This document shows, in pieces, positions 1-9,053 of a DNA stretch of 64,000 nt; positions within the stretch are counted from its first letter, which is position 1; each line of letters opens with the position of its first letter. The position numbers were made by a program, and so were the translations under genes. The DNA comes from Flavobacterium sp. LC2016-13 (GTDB lineage Bacteria > Bacteroidota > Bacteroidia > Flavobacteriales > Flavobacteriaceae). The stretch lies in contig NZ_WMDQ01000005.1 of assembly GCF_009707955.1 (NCBI RefSeq), positions 248,001 through 312,000 on the forward strand, given 5' to 3'. Under the pieces are notes generated by a model. That model searched no databases. It had not been told where the DNA came from and saw nothing but the letters and a program-made list of their open reading frames with translations.

Positions 1-3000
1 AAGAAAATATTCAGGAAACTATAGATTTTGTATACAATAATCTGCCTCTTTTTTTAGAGCAAAAAGATTATACTGCAATTCAGAATAAACTACAACAAGA
101 TAGTATTGCGGCAACCGTTCAGGGCAATTATAAATCGATTATTTCTCCATCAGGATTTATAACGAAGGATTTTATTTTGCAGGATCCGCTTGGGATTTCT
201 TTTATTGCTTTAAAAAAATTACAACAACTTAATATTGGCGACGATTTTACGCTCGACAATGGTTTTGTAATGACAAAAGACAAGAAGAAATTATTGCTTT
301 TTATTACTTCAAATCTTCCGTCGAGTGAAACCGAGAAAAACACCGTTTTTGCAGATAAACTAAAATCGATTCAGGATAATTTAAACAAACAGTTTAAAAA
401 CAAAACTACGGTAAGTTATTTTGGTTCTGCATTAATTGCTGTTGCCAATGCAAAGCAAATTAAAAGTGATATTATTTTAACAACAACGATAGCGATGATT
501 ACGCTAATGTTGATTTTGATTTTATTTTACAGAAAAGTATTAATTCCGTTTATTATTTTTCTTCCAACTGTTTTCGGAGCTTTATTTGCCGTTGCTTTTT
601 TATATTTTGTAAAAGAACAAATATCAGCGATTTCACTCGGAATTGGTTCTATTTTATTAGGAATCACAATCGATTATTCCATACACATTCTTACGCATTA
701 CAAACATAACAGCGATGTAAAAACGTTGTATAAAGATATTACAATGCCGGTAATTATGAGTAGTTCAACTACTGCCGTTGCCTTTTTATGTTTACTTTTT
801 GTAAAATCGGATGCCTTAAATGACCTTGGAATTTTTGCTGCAGTAATTGTTATGGCTTCTGCATTTTTCTCTCTTTTAATTGTACCGCATTTGTACAAAC
901 CATCAGAAAATAATTTTGATCACAAGAAAAATGTCATAGATAAACTGGCTCATTTTTCATTTCATAATAATAAATTCCTGATTGGTTTTTGTGTTCTTAT
1001 TACCATTATTTGTTGTTTTACTTATAACAATGTTGGTTTTAATAACGATTTGTCGCAATTGAATTTTGTTCCAAAAGATATCAAAGCTGCCGAAAAGGAT
1101 CTGGAAGAAAGCACAAGTTTAACTTCAAAAACTATTTATCTTGCTTCCTACGGAAACAGTATGGAGGAAGTTTTGCAAAACAACAGCCAGCTTTTTGCTT
1201 CTTTATCGAAGGAAAAAGATCAGGATAAAATTGTGAATTTTAGTTCGGTTGGCGGAATCATGCTTTCGCAAAAAGAACAAGAACAAAAAATTGCAAAATG
1301 GAATTCGTTTTGGGATGCCAATAAAAAGCAACTTTTAAAATCCGGATTAATTACCGAAGGTTCAAAACTAGGTTTTAAACCATCAACTTATTCTTTATTT
1401 TTTGATCACTTAGATTTTAATTTTAAACCAATTTCAGCAGAAGATTATTTAAAAATTCAGGCTTTGCAATTGCATGAATTTGTAACGCAAAAAAATGGTT
1501 TTTTCACGATTTCGACTTTAGTAAAAGTGACGCCTAAACAGCGTGATGTTTTTGTAAAATCGGCTGCAGCCAAAAATAATCTTATCGCGATTGATCGTCA
1601 GCAAATGAATGAAACGTTTTTTAGCACGTTAAAAACTGATTTTAATTCTCTTGTAAATTATTCATTTATTGCTGTTATTCTGATTCTGTTTTTCTTTTTC
1701 AGAAGAATCGAATTGGTTATTGTAAGTTGTATTCCGATTGCCTTAACCGGAATTGTAACGGCTGGAATCATGGGCATTTTCGGCATTCAGATGAATATTT
1801 TTAGTATGATCGTTTGTACTTTGATTTTTGGTCACGGTGTCGATTTTAGTATTTTTATGACGAGTGCACTTCAAAAAGAATATACTACAGGAGTTAACGA
1901 AATTGCGATTTACAGAACTTCGATTATCCTTGCAGTAATTACAACTATTTTAGGAATTGGCGCAATGATTTTTGCGCAACATCCTGCTTTGCGATCTATT
2001 TCATTGGTTTCATTAATTGGAGTTTTTGCAGCGTTGATTATTACGTTTATTTTTTATCCGATTCTCTTTAAATTATTTATATCGAACCGTTCGAAAAAAG
2101 GAAATCCTCCATTTGCTTTACGAAGCTTCATTCACGGTATAATTTCGTTTTTCTATTACGGATTTGGTGGAATTTTAATGTCGCTTTTCAGCATGACGAT
2201 TATGCCGCTTATTCCGATTAATGAGAAAAAGAAAATGAAAGCATTTCGTTATGCGATTTCAAAATTTATGAATTCGGTACTATATTCAAATCCGTTTTTG
2301 CATAAAAAAGTTATTAATAAGCATCATGAAACTTTCGAAAAACCAGCCGTTATTATTGCCAACCATACTTCGTTTATTGATATTTTGGCAATGGGAATGT
2401 TGAGTCCGAAAATTATCTTTTTAGTAAGCGACTGGGTTTATAATTCTCCTATTTTTGGCGGAACAGTAAGAAAAGCAGGTTTTTATCCTGTTTCTGAAGG
2501 ACTGGAAGGCGGTGTTGAACATTTGCGTAAAAAAGTAGAAGAAGGATATTCGTTGATGGTTTTTCCTGAAGGAACCCGCTCGGAAAGTAATCAGATTAAA
2601 CGTTTTCATAAAGGTGCTTTTTATCTTGCCGAAGAATTTAATTTAGATATTGTTCCGGTTGTAATTCATGGCGCTTCAGAAGCAATTCCAAAAGGTGATT
2701 TTGTCATTCATCACAGTCATGTTACTATTTCAATTTTAGAAAGAATTACGCCTGATAATCTTTCTTTCGGAAAAAATTATACCGAAAGAACGAAACAATT
2801 AAGCACATTTTTTAAACAGGAATTCGATAAAATTCGTCAGGAATTTGAAGGTCCGGCTTACTTCAAAAAAATGCTTATTCATAGTTATGATTATAAAGAA
2901 ATTGAAATCATACATAGTGTAAAAAGTAATTTAGAAAAAAATCTGGAAACGTATCATCGTCTTAACAGGCATCTTTCGGCGAAAGCCAAAATATTGCATT

Positions 3001-3347
3001 TATCGAATGATTACGGACAACTGGATTTGTTGTTAACTTTGCAGGAACCACAACGAAAAGTCTATGCTTATAATAAAGACAAAGAACAGCTAGATGTTGC
3101 GAAAACGAATTATATCGTTAGAAAAAGAAAAATTACTTATCTTGAAAATTTTGAATCGGCATTGGAAAATCAATATGATGCTGTTATAATTTCAGATGAA
3201 AACTATAAAAATGATTTAGAGAAAGTTGTCTCTCTAACTTCTTGTATTATTTTAATCGATAATTCAGGTTTAAAAGACACATTGATTAACTTTGGTTTTG
3301 ATTCTATTTTGGAAGAAAACTCCATAATTGTATTAAAGAAAAACTAA
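1..3347 (+). CDS. MMPL/RND exporter fused to lysophospholipid-type acyltransferase (5' partial)
   Basis: The 5' end lies outside the window; the frame is open from base 3 and gives 1114 visible residues. Two RND-type membrane blocks carry the motifs GITIDY (about visible residue 220) and GHGVDF (about 610). They are followed by an acyltransferase domain with HTSFID (an HX4D motif, about 788) and FPEGTR (about 854). The last roughly 150 residues look like a degraded Rossmann/methyltransferase fold; this last call is weak. MMPL exporters and acyltransferases are known from aryl polyene/flexirubin clusters, where they are thought to move or esterify the pigment at the membrane. The stop codon directly abuts the next start, so the two genes are probably translationally coupled. 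Confidence 0.85.
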   Translation, partial: ENIQETIDFVYNNLPLFLEQKDYTAIQNKLQQDSIAATVQGNYKSIISPSGFITKDFILQDPLGISFIALKKLQQLNIGDDFTLDNGFVMTKDKKKLLLFITSNLPSSETEKNTVFADKLKSIQDNLNKQFKNKTTVSYFGSALIAVANAKQIKSDIILTTTIAMITLMLILILFYRKVLIPFIIFLPTVFGALFAVAFLYFVKEQISAISLGIGSILLGITIDYSIHILTHYKHNSDVKTLYKDITMPVIMSSSTTAVAFLCLLFVKSDALNDLGIFAAVIVMASAFFSLLIVPHLYKPSENNFDHKKNVIDKLAHFSFHNNKFLIGFCVLITIICCFTYNNVGFNNDLSQLNFVPKDIKAAEKDLEESTSLTSKTIYLASYGNSMEEVLQNNSQLFASLSKEKDQDKIVNFSSVGGIMLSQKEQEQKIAKWNSFWDANKKQLLKSGLITEGSKLGFKPSTYSLFFDHLDFNFKPISAEDYLKIQALQLHEFVTQKNGFFTISTLVKVTPKQRDVFVKSAAAKNNLIAIDRQQMNETFFSTLKTDFNSLVNYSFIAVILILFFFFRRIELVIVSCIPIALTGIVTAGIMGIFGIQMNIFSMIVCTLIFGHGVDFSIFMTSALQKEYTTGVNEIAIYRTSIILAVITTILGIGAMIFAQHPALRSISLVSLIGVFAALIITFIFYPILFKLFISNRSKKGNPPFALRSFIHGIISFFYYGFGGILMSLFSMTIMPLIPINEKKKMKAFRYAISKFMNSVLYSNPFLHKKVINKHHETFEKPAVIIANHTSFIDILAMGMLSPKIIFLVSDWVYNSPIFGGTVRKAGFYPVSEGLEGGVEHLRKKVEEGYSLMVFPEGTRSESNQIKRFHKGAFYLAEEFNLDIVPVVIHGASEAIPKGDFVIHHSHVTISILERITPDNLSFGKNYTERTKQLSTFFKQEFDKIRQEFEGPAYFKKMLIHSYDYKEIEIIHSVKSNLEKNLETYHRLNRHLSAKAKILHLSNDYGQLDLLLTLQEPQRKVYAYNKDKEQLDVAKTNYIVRKRKITYLENFESALENQYDAVIISDENYKNDLEKVVSLTSCIILIDNSGLKDTLINFGFDSILEENSIIVLKKN

Positions 3348-4865
3348 ATGAAAGAGCAGTATGATGTAGTGATTGTGGGCAGCGGTTTAGGTGGATTAGT
3401 CTCATCGATTATTCTGGCTAAAGAAGGATATAGCGTTTGCGTACTCGAAAAAAACAATCAATACGGTGGAAACCTACAAACTTTTGTGCGCGATAAAACC
3501 ATTTTTGACACGGGAATTCATTATATCGGTGGTTTAAGTGAAGGAGAAAATCTGTATAAATATTTTAAATATTTGGGGATTATCGATCATTTAAATTTAA
3601 AAAAAATGGACGAAGATGGTTTCGATATTATCACTTTTGAAGATGATGAAAACGAATATCCTCATGCGCAGGGTTACGATAATTTTGTTAAACAATTAGG
3701 AAATTTTTTTCCTGATGAAAAAGAAAATATCGAAAATTATTGTGATAAAGTCAGAGAAATCTGCGACTCATTTCCGCTTTATAATTTGCAGGCAGATGGG
3801 CAATATGATCATGAAATTCTTTCTCTTAACGCAAAAGAAACAATCGAAAATTTTACCACAAATGATAAACTAAAAGCGGTTCTTGCCGGTTCTAATTTTT
3901 TGTATGCGGGAATTCCTGATAAATCGCCTTTTTACGTTCATGCACTTTCTGTCAATTCATACATTCAAAGTTCGTGGCGTTGTATAAATGGCGGAAGCCA
4001 GATTACAAAACAGCTTTTAAAACAGCTTAAAAAACACGGTGGCGAGTTTTATAAATATAAAGAAGTTACCAAATTTAATGTCGAAGACAACAAAGTAACT
4101 TCGGTAGAAATGAAAGACGGAACGCATGTATCGGGTTCTTATTTTGTTTCTAATATTGAACCGAAAACTACCTTGAAAATGGTAGGTGAAGAACACTTTA
4201 GAAAATCATTTTTTAGCCGTATTCAAAGTCTTGAAGGTGTTATTTCTGCCTTTAGTTTATATATCGTTTTTAAGCCGGAAACATTTAAATACATCAACCA
4301 TAATTTTTATCATTTCAAAAAAAGTACCGAGATCTGGACTTGTTACGAATATGATGAAGATTCATGGCCAAAAGCATTTATGGCCTCGATGAACGCTTCG
4401 AAAAAACAGGAAGAATGGGCTGAAGGAATGACTTTTATAACTTACATGAATTATGATGATGTTGCGCCGTGGGTAAATACTTTTAACACAACCGCCGAAG
4501 AAAATGATCGTGGAGAAAGCTACGAACAATTTAAGGCGAGAAAAGTCGAAAAGTTTTTACACGAAATCGAATTGAAATTTCCGGGAATCAAAGATTGTAT
4601 AAAATCGATTCATACATCGACACCGCTTTCTTACAGAGATTATATTGGTGGTACAAACGGTAATATGTACGGTTATGTAAAAGATGCGACAAACCCAATG
4701 AAAACATTTATTCCGTCAAAAACCAAATTAGACAATCTTTATCTTACGGGACAAAGTATTAATATGCACGGTGTTTTGGGAGTAACTATTGGAGCTGTTG
4801 TAACGTGTTCTGAAATTGTTGGAAAAGACTATTTAGTAAATAAAATTATTGAAGCCGCTGAATAA
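3348..4865 (+). CDS. CrtI-like FAD-dependent oxidoreductase (flexirubin cluster)
   Basis: A 505-residue protein with an N-terminal FAD-binding motif GSGLGG at residues 11-16, an acidic residue ending the second strand (VLEK), and a C-terminal FAD motif region around LTGQSINMHG. The fold family contains phytoene desaturases, retinol saturases and related NAD(P)/FAD oxidoreductases. In aryl polyene/flexirubin clusters such enzymes are thought to act on the polyene or on precursors; the exact substrate cannot be read from sequence. It starts right after the exporter stop and is followed after 8 bases by the C45 lipoprotein gene. Confidence 0.85.
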   Translation: MKEQYDVVIVGSGLGGLVSSIILAKEGYSVCVLEKNNQYGGNLQTFVRDKTIFDTGIHYIGGLSEGENLYKYFKYLGIIDHLNLKKMDEDGFDIITFEDDENEYPHAQGYDNFVKQLGNFFPDEKENIENYCDKVREICDSFPLYNLQADGQYDHEILSLNAKETIENFTTNDKLKAVLAGSNFLYAGIPDKSPFYVHALSVNSYIQSSWRCINGGSQITKQLLKQLKKHGGEFYKYKEVTKFNVEDNKVTSVEMKDGTHVSGSYFVSNIEPKTTLKMVGEEHFRKSFFSRIQSLEGVISAFSLYIVFKPETFKYINHNFYHFKKSTEIWTCYEYDEDSWPKAFMASMNASKKQEEWAEGMTFITYMNYDDVAPWVNTFNTTAEENDRGESYEQFKARKVEKFLHEIELKFPGIKDCIKSIHTSTPLSYRDYIGGTNGNMYGYVKDATNPMKTFIPSKTKLDNLYLTGQSINMHGVLGVTIGAVVTCSEIVGKDYLVNKIIEAAE

Positions 4866-4873
4866 GTAACGCT

Positions 4874-6541
4874 ATGAGAAATCAAAGTATACGCCTTTTT
4901 TGTATCGTTTTTTTATTGGTATTGAGTTCCTGCGGAACCTCAAAATCAATGCATCATTTACCTGATATTTCAACTTATAATACTACAAAACCTGTTGTAA
5001 CAAAACAATCTGATTCTGTTTTTACTTCAGGAAAAAATTCGTTTTTAAAAAACAAACAAGGACTTTGGGAATTATATGTTGAGGGCGATCCGTTTGAAAT
5101 TGGTTTAAATACAGGTGCATTATCCGATTCTCTTTTAAAGAAACAGGAAAAAATATTTTTCTCCAGAATTGAAGATATTATTCCTTCAAAATTTGAACAG
5201 CAATTACTTCGTAGTTTTCTAAAATGGTACAATAGAAAATTGTATTTGCATGTTCCTAACGAATATCAGGCAGAAATTTATGGCATTTCGAAATACACTT
5301 CAGATAATCTAAATAATATAGCGCCTCAATATTTACGCAGTTTATATTTACACGGTGCACATGATATTGGTCACGCTTTGCAGGATTTGGCTTTGGTTGG
5401 CTGTTCGTCTTTTGCGGCCTGGGGCGAAAAATCTGAAGACGGGAATTTAATTCTTGGTCGAAATTTTGATTTTTACGTGAGTGATGCTTTCGCAGAAAAT
5501 AAAGTAGTTGCTTTTATAAATCCAAAAGAAGGTTATCCGTTTATGATGGTTAGCTGGCCCGGAATGGTTGGCGCTGTTTCAGGAATGAATCAGCAAGGTT
5601 TAACGGTAACGATTAATGCATCAAAATCGAAAATTCCGTTAATTGCAAAAGCACCAATTTCGATTGTAACGCGGGATATTTTACAACATGCTAAAAATAT
5701 TGATGAAGCCATTGCAATCGCAAGAAAAAATGAAGTTTTCGTTTCTGAATCGATTATGGTGGGAAGTGCCAATGATAACAAAGCTGTTTTGATTGAGGTT
5801 TCGCCTAAAAAAATGGACGTTTACGATGTTCCAAATTCCAATCAACTAATATGTTCAAATCATTTTCAGAGTGAAGGTTTAAAAAATGACGACCGAAATC
5901 AGTCTCAAATTGCCAATAGCCATTCTAAATATCGCTTTGAAAGAATGAAGGAACTTTTTACGGAAAGCCCGAAAATAAACCCTAAAGTTGCTTCAGAAAT
6001 TCTTCGAAATAAAGAAGGTTTACATGATAATCCGCTAGGTTATGGAAACGAAAAAGCGTTGAATCAATTAATGGCGCATCATGGCGTGATTTTCAAACCG
6101 AAAGAAAAGCTGGTTTGGGTTTCGGCAAATCCTTATCAATTGGGCGAATTTGTTTGTTATAATTTGGATTCTATTTTTAAAGAAAGAAAACCTGGCGCTG
6201 TCGTTTCGTTTGAACAGGAAAATTTGAATATTGCTAAAGATTCTTTTTTAGAAACTGAAGCTTATCGTAATTATCAAAAATTCAGAATTGAAGATCGCAA
6301 AATAGATTCATATCTGAAAAACGAAGAAAATATCAGCCCGGAATTTATTGCACAATATCAGTCTTTAAACTCCAATTATTGGGTTGTGTATTACAAAGCA
6401 GGGTTGTACTTTTATCGCACAAAAAATTGGCAGTCAGCAAAGGTTAATTTTGAAAAAGCATTGACCAAAGAAATTACCACGGCTCCTGAAAAAGCACAAA
6501 TTGAAAAATATTTAAAAAAAATCAAAAGAAAATTAAAATGA
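4874..6541 (+). CDS. C45-family (penicillin acylase-like) lipoprotein acyltransferase/hydrolase
   Basis: A 555-residue protein with a lipoprotein signal ending VLSSC, so Cys20 is the probable lipidation site. Cys177, in the string VGCSSFAAW and followed by a LILGRNFDF segment, matches the N-terminal nucleophile position of the autoproteolytic C45/acyl-CoA:6-aminopenicillanate acyltransferase fold. The C-terminal 120 residues look TPR-like. A role in attaching or removing an acyl chain of the pigment fits its place between an oxidoreductase and a CoA ligase but is inference. Its last four bases overlap the next gene (ATGA). Confidence 0.8.
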   Translation: MRNQSIRLFCIVFLLVLSSCGTSKSMHHLPDISTYNTTKPVVTKQSDSVFTSGKNSFLKNKQGLWELYVEGDPFEIGLNTGALSDSLLKKQEKIFFSRIEDIIPSKFEQQLLRSFLKWYNRKLYLHVPNEYQAEIYGISKYTSDNLNNIAPQYLRSLYLHGAHDIGHALQDLALVGCSSFAAWGEKSEDGNLILGRNFDFYVSDAFAENKVVAFINPKEGYPFMMVSWPGMVGAVSGMNQQGLTVTINASKSKIPLIAKAPISIVTRDILQHAKNIDEAIAIARKNEVFVSESIMVGSANDNKAVLIEVSPKKMDVYDVPNSNQLICSNHFQSEGLKNDDRNQSQIANSHSKYRFERMKELFTESPKINPKVASEILRNKEGLHDNPLGYGNEKALNQLMAHHGVIFKPKEKLVWVSANPYQLGEFVCYNLDSIFKERKPGAVVSFEQENLNIAKDSFLETEAYRNYQKFRIEDRKIDSYLKNEENISPEFIAQYQSLNSNYWVVYYKAGLYFYRTKNWQSAKVNFEKALTKEITTAPEKAQIEKYLKKIKRKLK

Positions 6542-7836
6542 TTCCATTAATAGAAAAAAATTCTTTAGAAGAAATTAAAATTTTTCAAGAGCAAAAATTA
6601 GCAGAGCTTTTAACTTATATCAGCGAAAATTCTCCTTTTTATAAAAGACTTTTTGCAGGACAAAATATCGATATTTCTAAAATTAAAACGCTGGAAGATT
6701 TACAGCATTTACCTGTAACTACAAAGGAAGATTTACAACAATATAATGATGATTTTGTTTGTGTTCCGCAACATAAAATTATCGACTACGCTTCTACTTC
6801 TGGAACTTTGGGTGATCCGGTTACTTTTGGTTTAACGGATTCTGATTTAGACCGACTGGCTTATAATGAAGCTATTTCTTTTGCCTGCGCCGGAATTGCA
6901 GAAGGTGATGTTGTACAATTAATGACGACAATTGACAGAAAATTTATGGCTGGTTTGGCTTATTTTCTGGGATTAAGAAAATTAAAAGTTGGTGTTATTC
7001 GTGTTGGCGCCGGAATTCCGGAATTGCAATGGGATTCTATTTTAAAATACCAGCCGTCTTATGTAATTACGGTTCCTTCTTTTTTATTGAAATTAATTGA
7101 ATATGCCGAAATTCACGGAATCGATTATAATAATTCAAGCATAAAAGGTGCAATTTGTATTGGAGAATCTTTGAGAAATCAGGATTTTTCGATGAATACT
7201 TTATCTAAAAAAATCACAGAAAAATGGAATATTAAGTTGTTTTCGACTTATGCTTCTACTGAAATGAGCACTGCTTTTACAGAATGTGAACACGGAATTG
7301 GTGGTCATCATCATCCGGAATTGATTATTATTGAAGTTTTAGATGAAAATAATAATCCGGTTAAAAATGGTGAAACGGGCGAATTGACTTTTACTACTTT
7401 AGGTATTGAAGCCATGCCTTTATTACGTTTTAAAACAGGCGACATTGTACAATTGCAAAGTGAGCCATGTGCTTGCGGAAGAAATACAGTGCGTGTTGGT
7501 CCGGTTGTTGGACGTAAAAAACAAATGATTAAATATAAAGGAACAACACTTTATCCGCCTGCGATGAATGATGTTTTGACTGATTTTGATAATATCGAAA
7601 ATCATATTATTGAGATTTCTACAAACGATTTGGGAACGGATGAAATCCTGATAAAAATTGCTGCAAAAAATCAAACGCCTGAATTTTTGCAGGAAATAAA
7701 AGACCACTTTAGAGCCAAATTAAGAGTTACTCCAAAGATTGAATTTGCTCCAAAAGAAGTTTTAAATCCTCTGGTTTTTAATCCGATGAGCCGAAAACCA
7801 ATTCGGTTTTTTGATTATCGAAAGACTACCGTATAA
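6538..7836 (+). CDS. Phenylacetate-CoA ligase-like adenylate-forming enzyme
   Basis: A 432-residue PaaK/CapK-type AMP-binding enzyme. The phosphate-binding motif is TSGTLGDP near residues 87-94, and the CACGRNTVRVGPVVGR segment is typical of the C-terminal part of this family. Such enzymes activate aryl or acyl acids as adenylates and CoA or carrier-protein thioesters. As the last gene of the pigment operon it could load an aryl starter acid. The start overlaps the C45 gene by 4 bases. A hairpin at 7858-7914 follows. Confidence 0.85.
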   Translation: MIPLIEKNSLEEIKIFQEQKLAELLTYISENSPFYKRLFAGQNIDISKIKTLEDLQHLPVTTKEDLQQYNDDFVCVPQHKIIDYASTSGTLGDPVTFGLTDSDLDRLAYNEAISFACAGIAEGDVVQLMTTIDRKFMAGLAYFLGLRKLKVGVIRVGAGIPELQWDSILKYQPSYVITVPSFLLKLIEYAEIHGIDYNNSSIKGAICIGESLRNQDFSMNTLSKKITEKWNIKLFSTYASTEMSTAFTECEHGIGGHHHPELIIIEVLDENNNPVKNGETGELTFTTLGIEAMPLLRFKTGDIVQLQSEPCACGRNTVRVGPVVGRKKQMIKYKGTTLYPPAMNDVLTDFDNIENHIIEISTNDLGTDEILIKIAAKNQTPEFLQEIKDHFRAKLRVTPKIEFAPKEVLNPLVFNPMSRKPIRFFDYRKTTV

Positions 7837-7857
7837 AGTTTTTTCACCATATAAGTA

Positions 7858-7914
7858 ATATAAGTTCATTTAATTAGATTGCTGTTTGGCAAAATCTTTT
7901 AAATGAACTTATAT
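7858..7914 (+). terminator. Long hairpin after the pigment operon
   Basis: Perfect 16-bp arms at 7858-7873 and 7899-7914 (ATATAAGTTCATTTAA and its complement), with a further AGATT/AATCT pairing inside. There is no clean T-run, so it may be a 3'-end stabilising structure rather than a classical terminator. It sits 21 bases after the ligase stop. Confidence 0.5.
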
Positions 7915-7965
7915 GGTTTATTTTCAGCTTCTTGAATGTTTTGCTGCAAATCAAACTAAATGTTG

Positions 7966-7973
7966 TAATTTTG
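7966..7973 (+). promoter_or_regulatory. Bacteroidota -7 element for dusB
   Basis: TAATTTTG matches TAnnTTTG. A TTG at 7941-7943 lies 22 bases upstream and could be the -33 element. Transcription would begin around 7979, which makes the ATG at 7983 the first usable start and rules out the longer frame from 7932. Confidence 0.6.
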
Positions 7974-7982
7974 CAAAAAATT

Positions 7983-8981
7983 ATGAAGATGGTCAAGATT
8001 GGCAACATAGAATTACCCGAATTTCCTTTATTACTTGCTCCGATGGAAGATGTGAGCGATCCGCCGTTTCGCAGATTATGCAAAACGCATGGCGCTGACA
8101 TGATGTATTCTGAATTTATTTCTTCGGAAGGATTAATTCGTGATGCTATCAAAAGCCGTATGAAGCTGGATATTTTTGATTACGAACGTCCGGTTGGAAT
8201 TCAGATTTTTGGTGGAGATGAAGAAGCAATGGCGCTTTCGTCTAAAATTGTTTCTACAGTAAAACCTGATTTGGTTGACATTAATTTTGGATGTCCGGTT
8301 AAAAAAGTAGTTTGTAAAGGTGCCGGTGCAGGAGTTTTGAAAGATGTTGATTTGATGGTTCGTTTGACAAAAGCGGTTATCAGAAGTACAGATTTACCGG
8401 TAACGGTAAAAACTCGTTTGGGCTGGGATGAAAGTTCTATTAATATTGATGAAGTTGCCGAAAGGCTTCAGGATATTGGTGTTCAGGCTTTAACTATTCA
8501 CGCCAGAACCCGTGCGCAAATGTATAAAGGCCACGCTGATTGGTCGCATATTGCACGTGTAAAAAATAACCCTAGAATTACAATGCCTATTTTTGGAAAT
8601 GGCGATATCGACAGTCCGGAAAAAGCATTAAAATATAAAAACGAATACGGTATTGACGGAATCATGATTGGTCGTGCCGCGATTGGTTATCCGTGGATTT
8701 TTAACGAAATAAAGCATTATTTTAAAACGGGTGAGCATTTGCCTGCTCCAACTGTTACTGATCGTGTAGAAGCTGCCAGAAATCATTTAATGTGGTCAAT
8801 GGAATGGAAAGGCGAACGTTTAGGAATTGTTGAAATGCGTCGTCATTATACTAATTATTTCAAGGGAATTCATTCTTTTAAAGAATACAAACAAAAATTA
8901 GTTACAACTGATGAACCTGAAAATTTATTCGCTATTATGAAGGAAATCGAACAGGTTTATGCAGGATATGAATTTGTTTAA
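7983..8981 (+). CDS. dusB: tRNA-dihydrouridine synthase
   Basis: A 332-residue TIM-barrel flavoenzyme that reduces uridine to dihydrouridine in tRNA. The start APMEDVSDPPFR, the motif NFGCPVKKVV near residue 101, the ARTRAQMYKGHADW segment and FGNGDI/IGRAAIG phosphate-binding loops are all typical of the DusB branch. The reading frame extends upstream to 7932, but the promoter element at 7966-7973 lies within that extension, so ATG 7983 is chosen. A bidirectional terminator follows at 9011. Confidence 0.9.
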   Translation: MKMVKIGNIELPEFPLLLAPMEDVSDPPFRRLCKTHGADMMYSEFISSEGLIRDAIKSRMKLDIFDYERPVGIQIFGGDEEAMALSSKIVSTVKPDLVDINFGCPVKKVVCKGAGAGVLKDVDLMVRLTKAVIRSTDLPVTVKTRLGWDESSINIDEVAERLQDIGVQALTIHARTRAQMYKGHADWSHIARVKNNPRITMPIFGNGDIDSPEKALKYKNEYGIDGIMIGRAAIGYPWIFNEIKHYFKTGEHLPAPTVTDRVEAARNHLMWSMEWKGERLGIVEMRRHYTNYFKGIHSFKEYKQKLVTTDEPENLFAIMKEIEQVYAGYEFV

Positions 8982-9010
8982 AATAGCATGATTTTTTCAA
9001 AGTTTTATAA

Positions 9011-9048
9011 AACGAAAAAGACCTTCAAAATTGAAGGTCTTTTTCGTT
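9011..9048. terminator. Bidirectional intrinsic terminator, dusB / MATE pump
   Basis: A perfect 18-bp inverted repeat (AACGAAAAAGACCTTCAA, two-base loop, complement). The arms carry runs of A and T on both sides, so it can stop transcription from the convergent dusB and MATE genes. Confidence 0.85.
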
Positions 9049-9053
9049 ATAAA

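Noticed and set aside
128..343. Minus-strand frame at the left edge.
   Set aside because: The plus-strand exporter frame is open through it with clear domain content.
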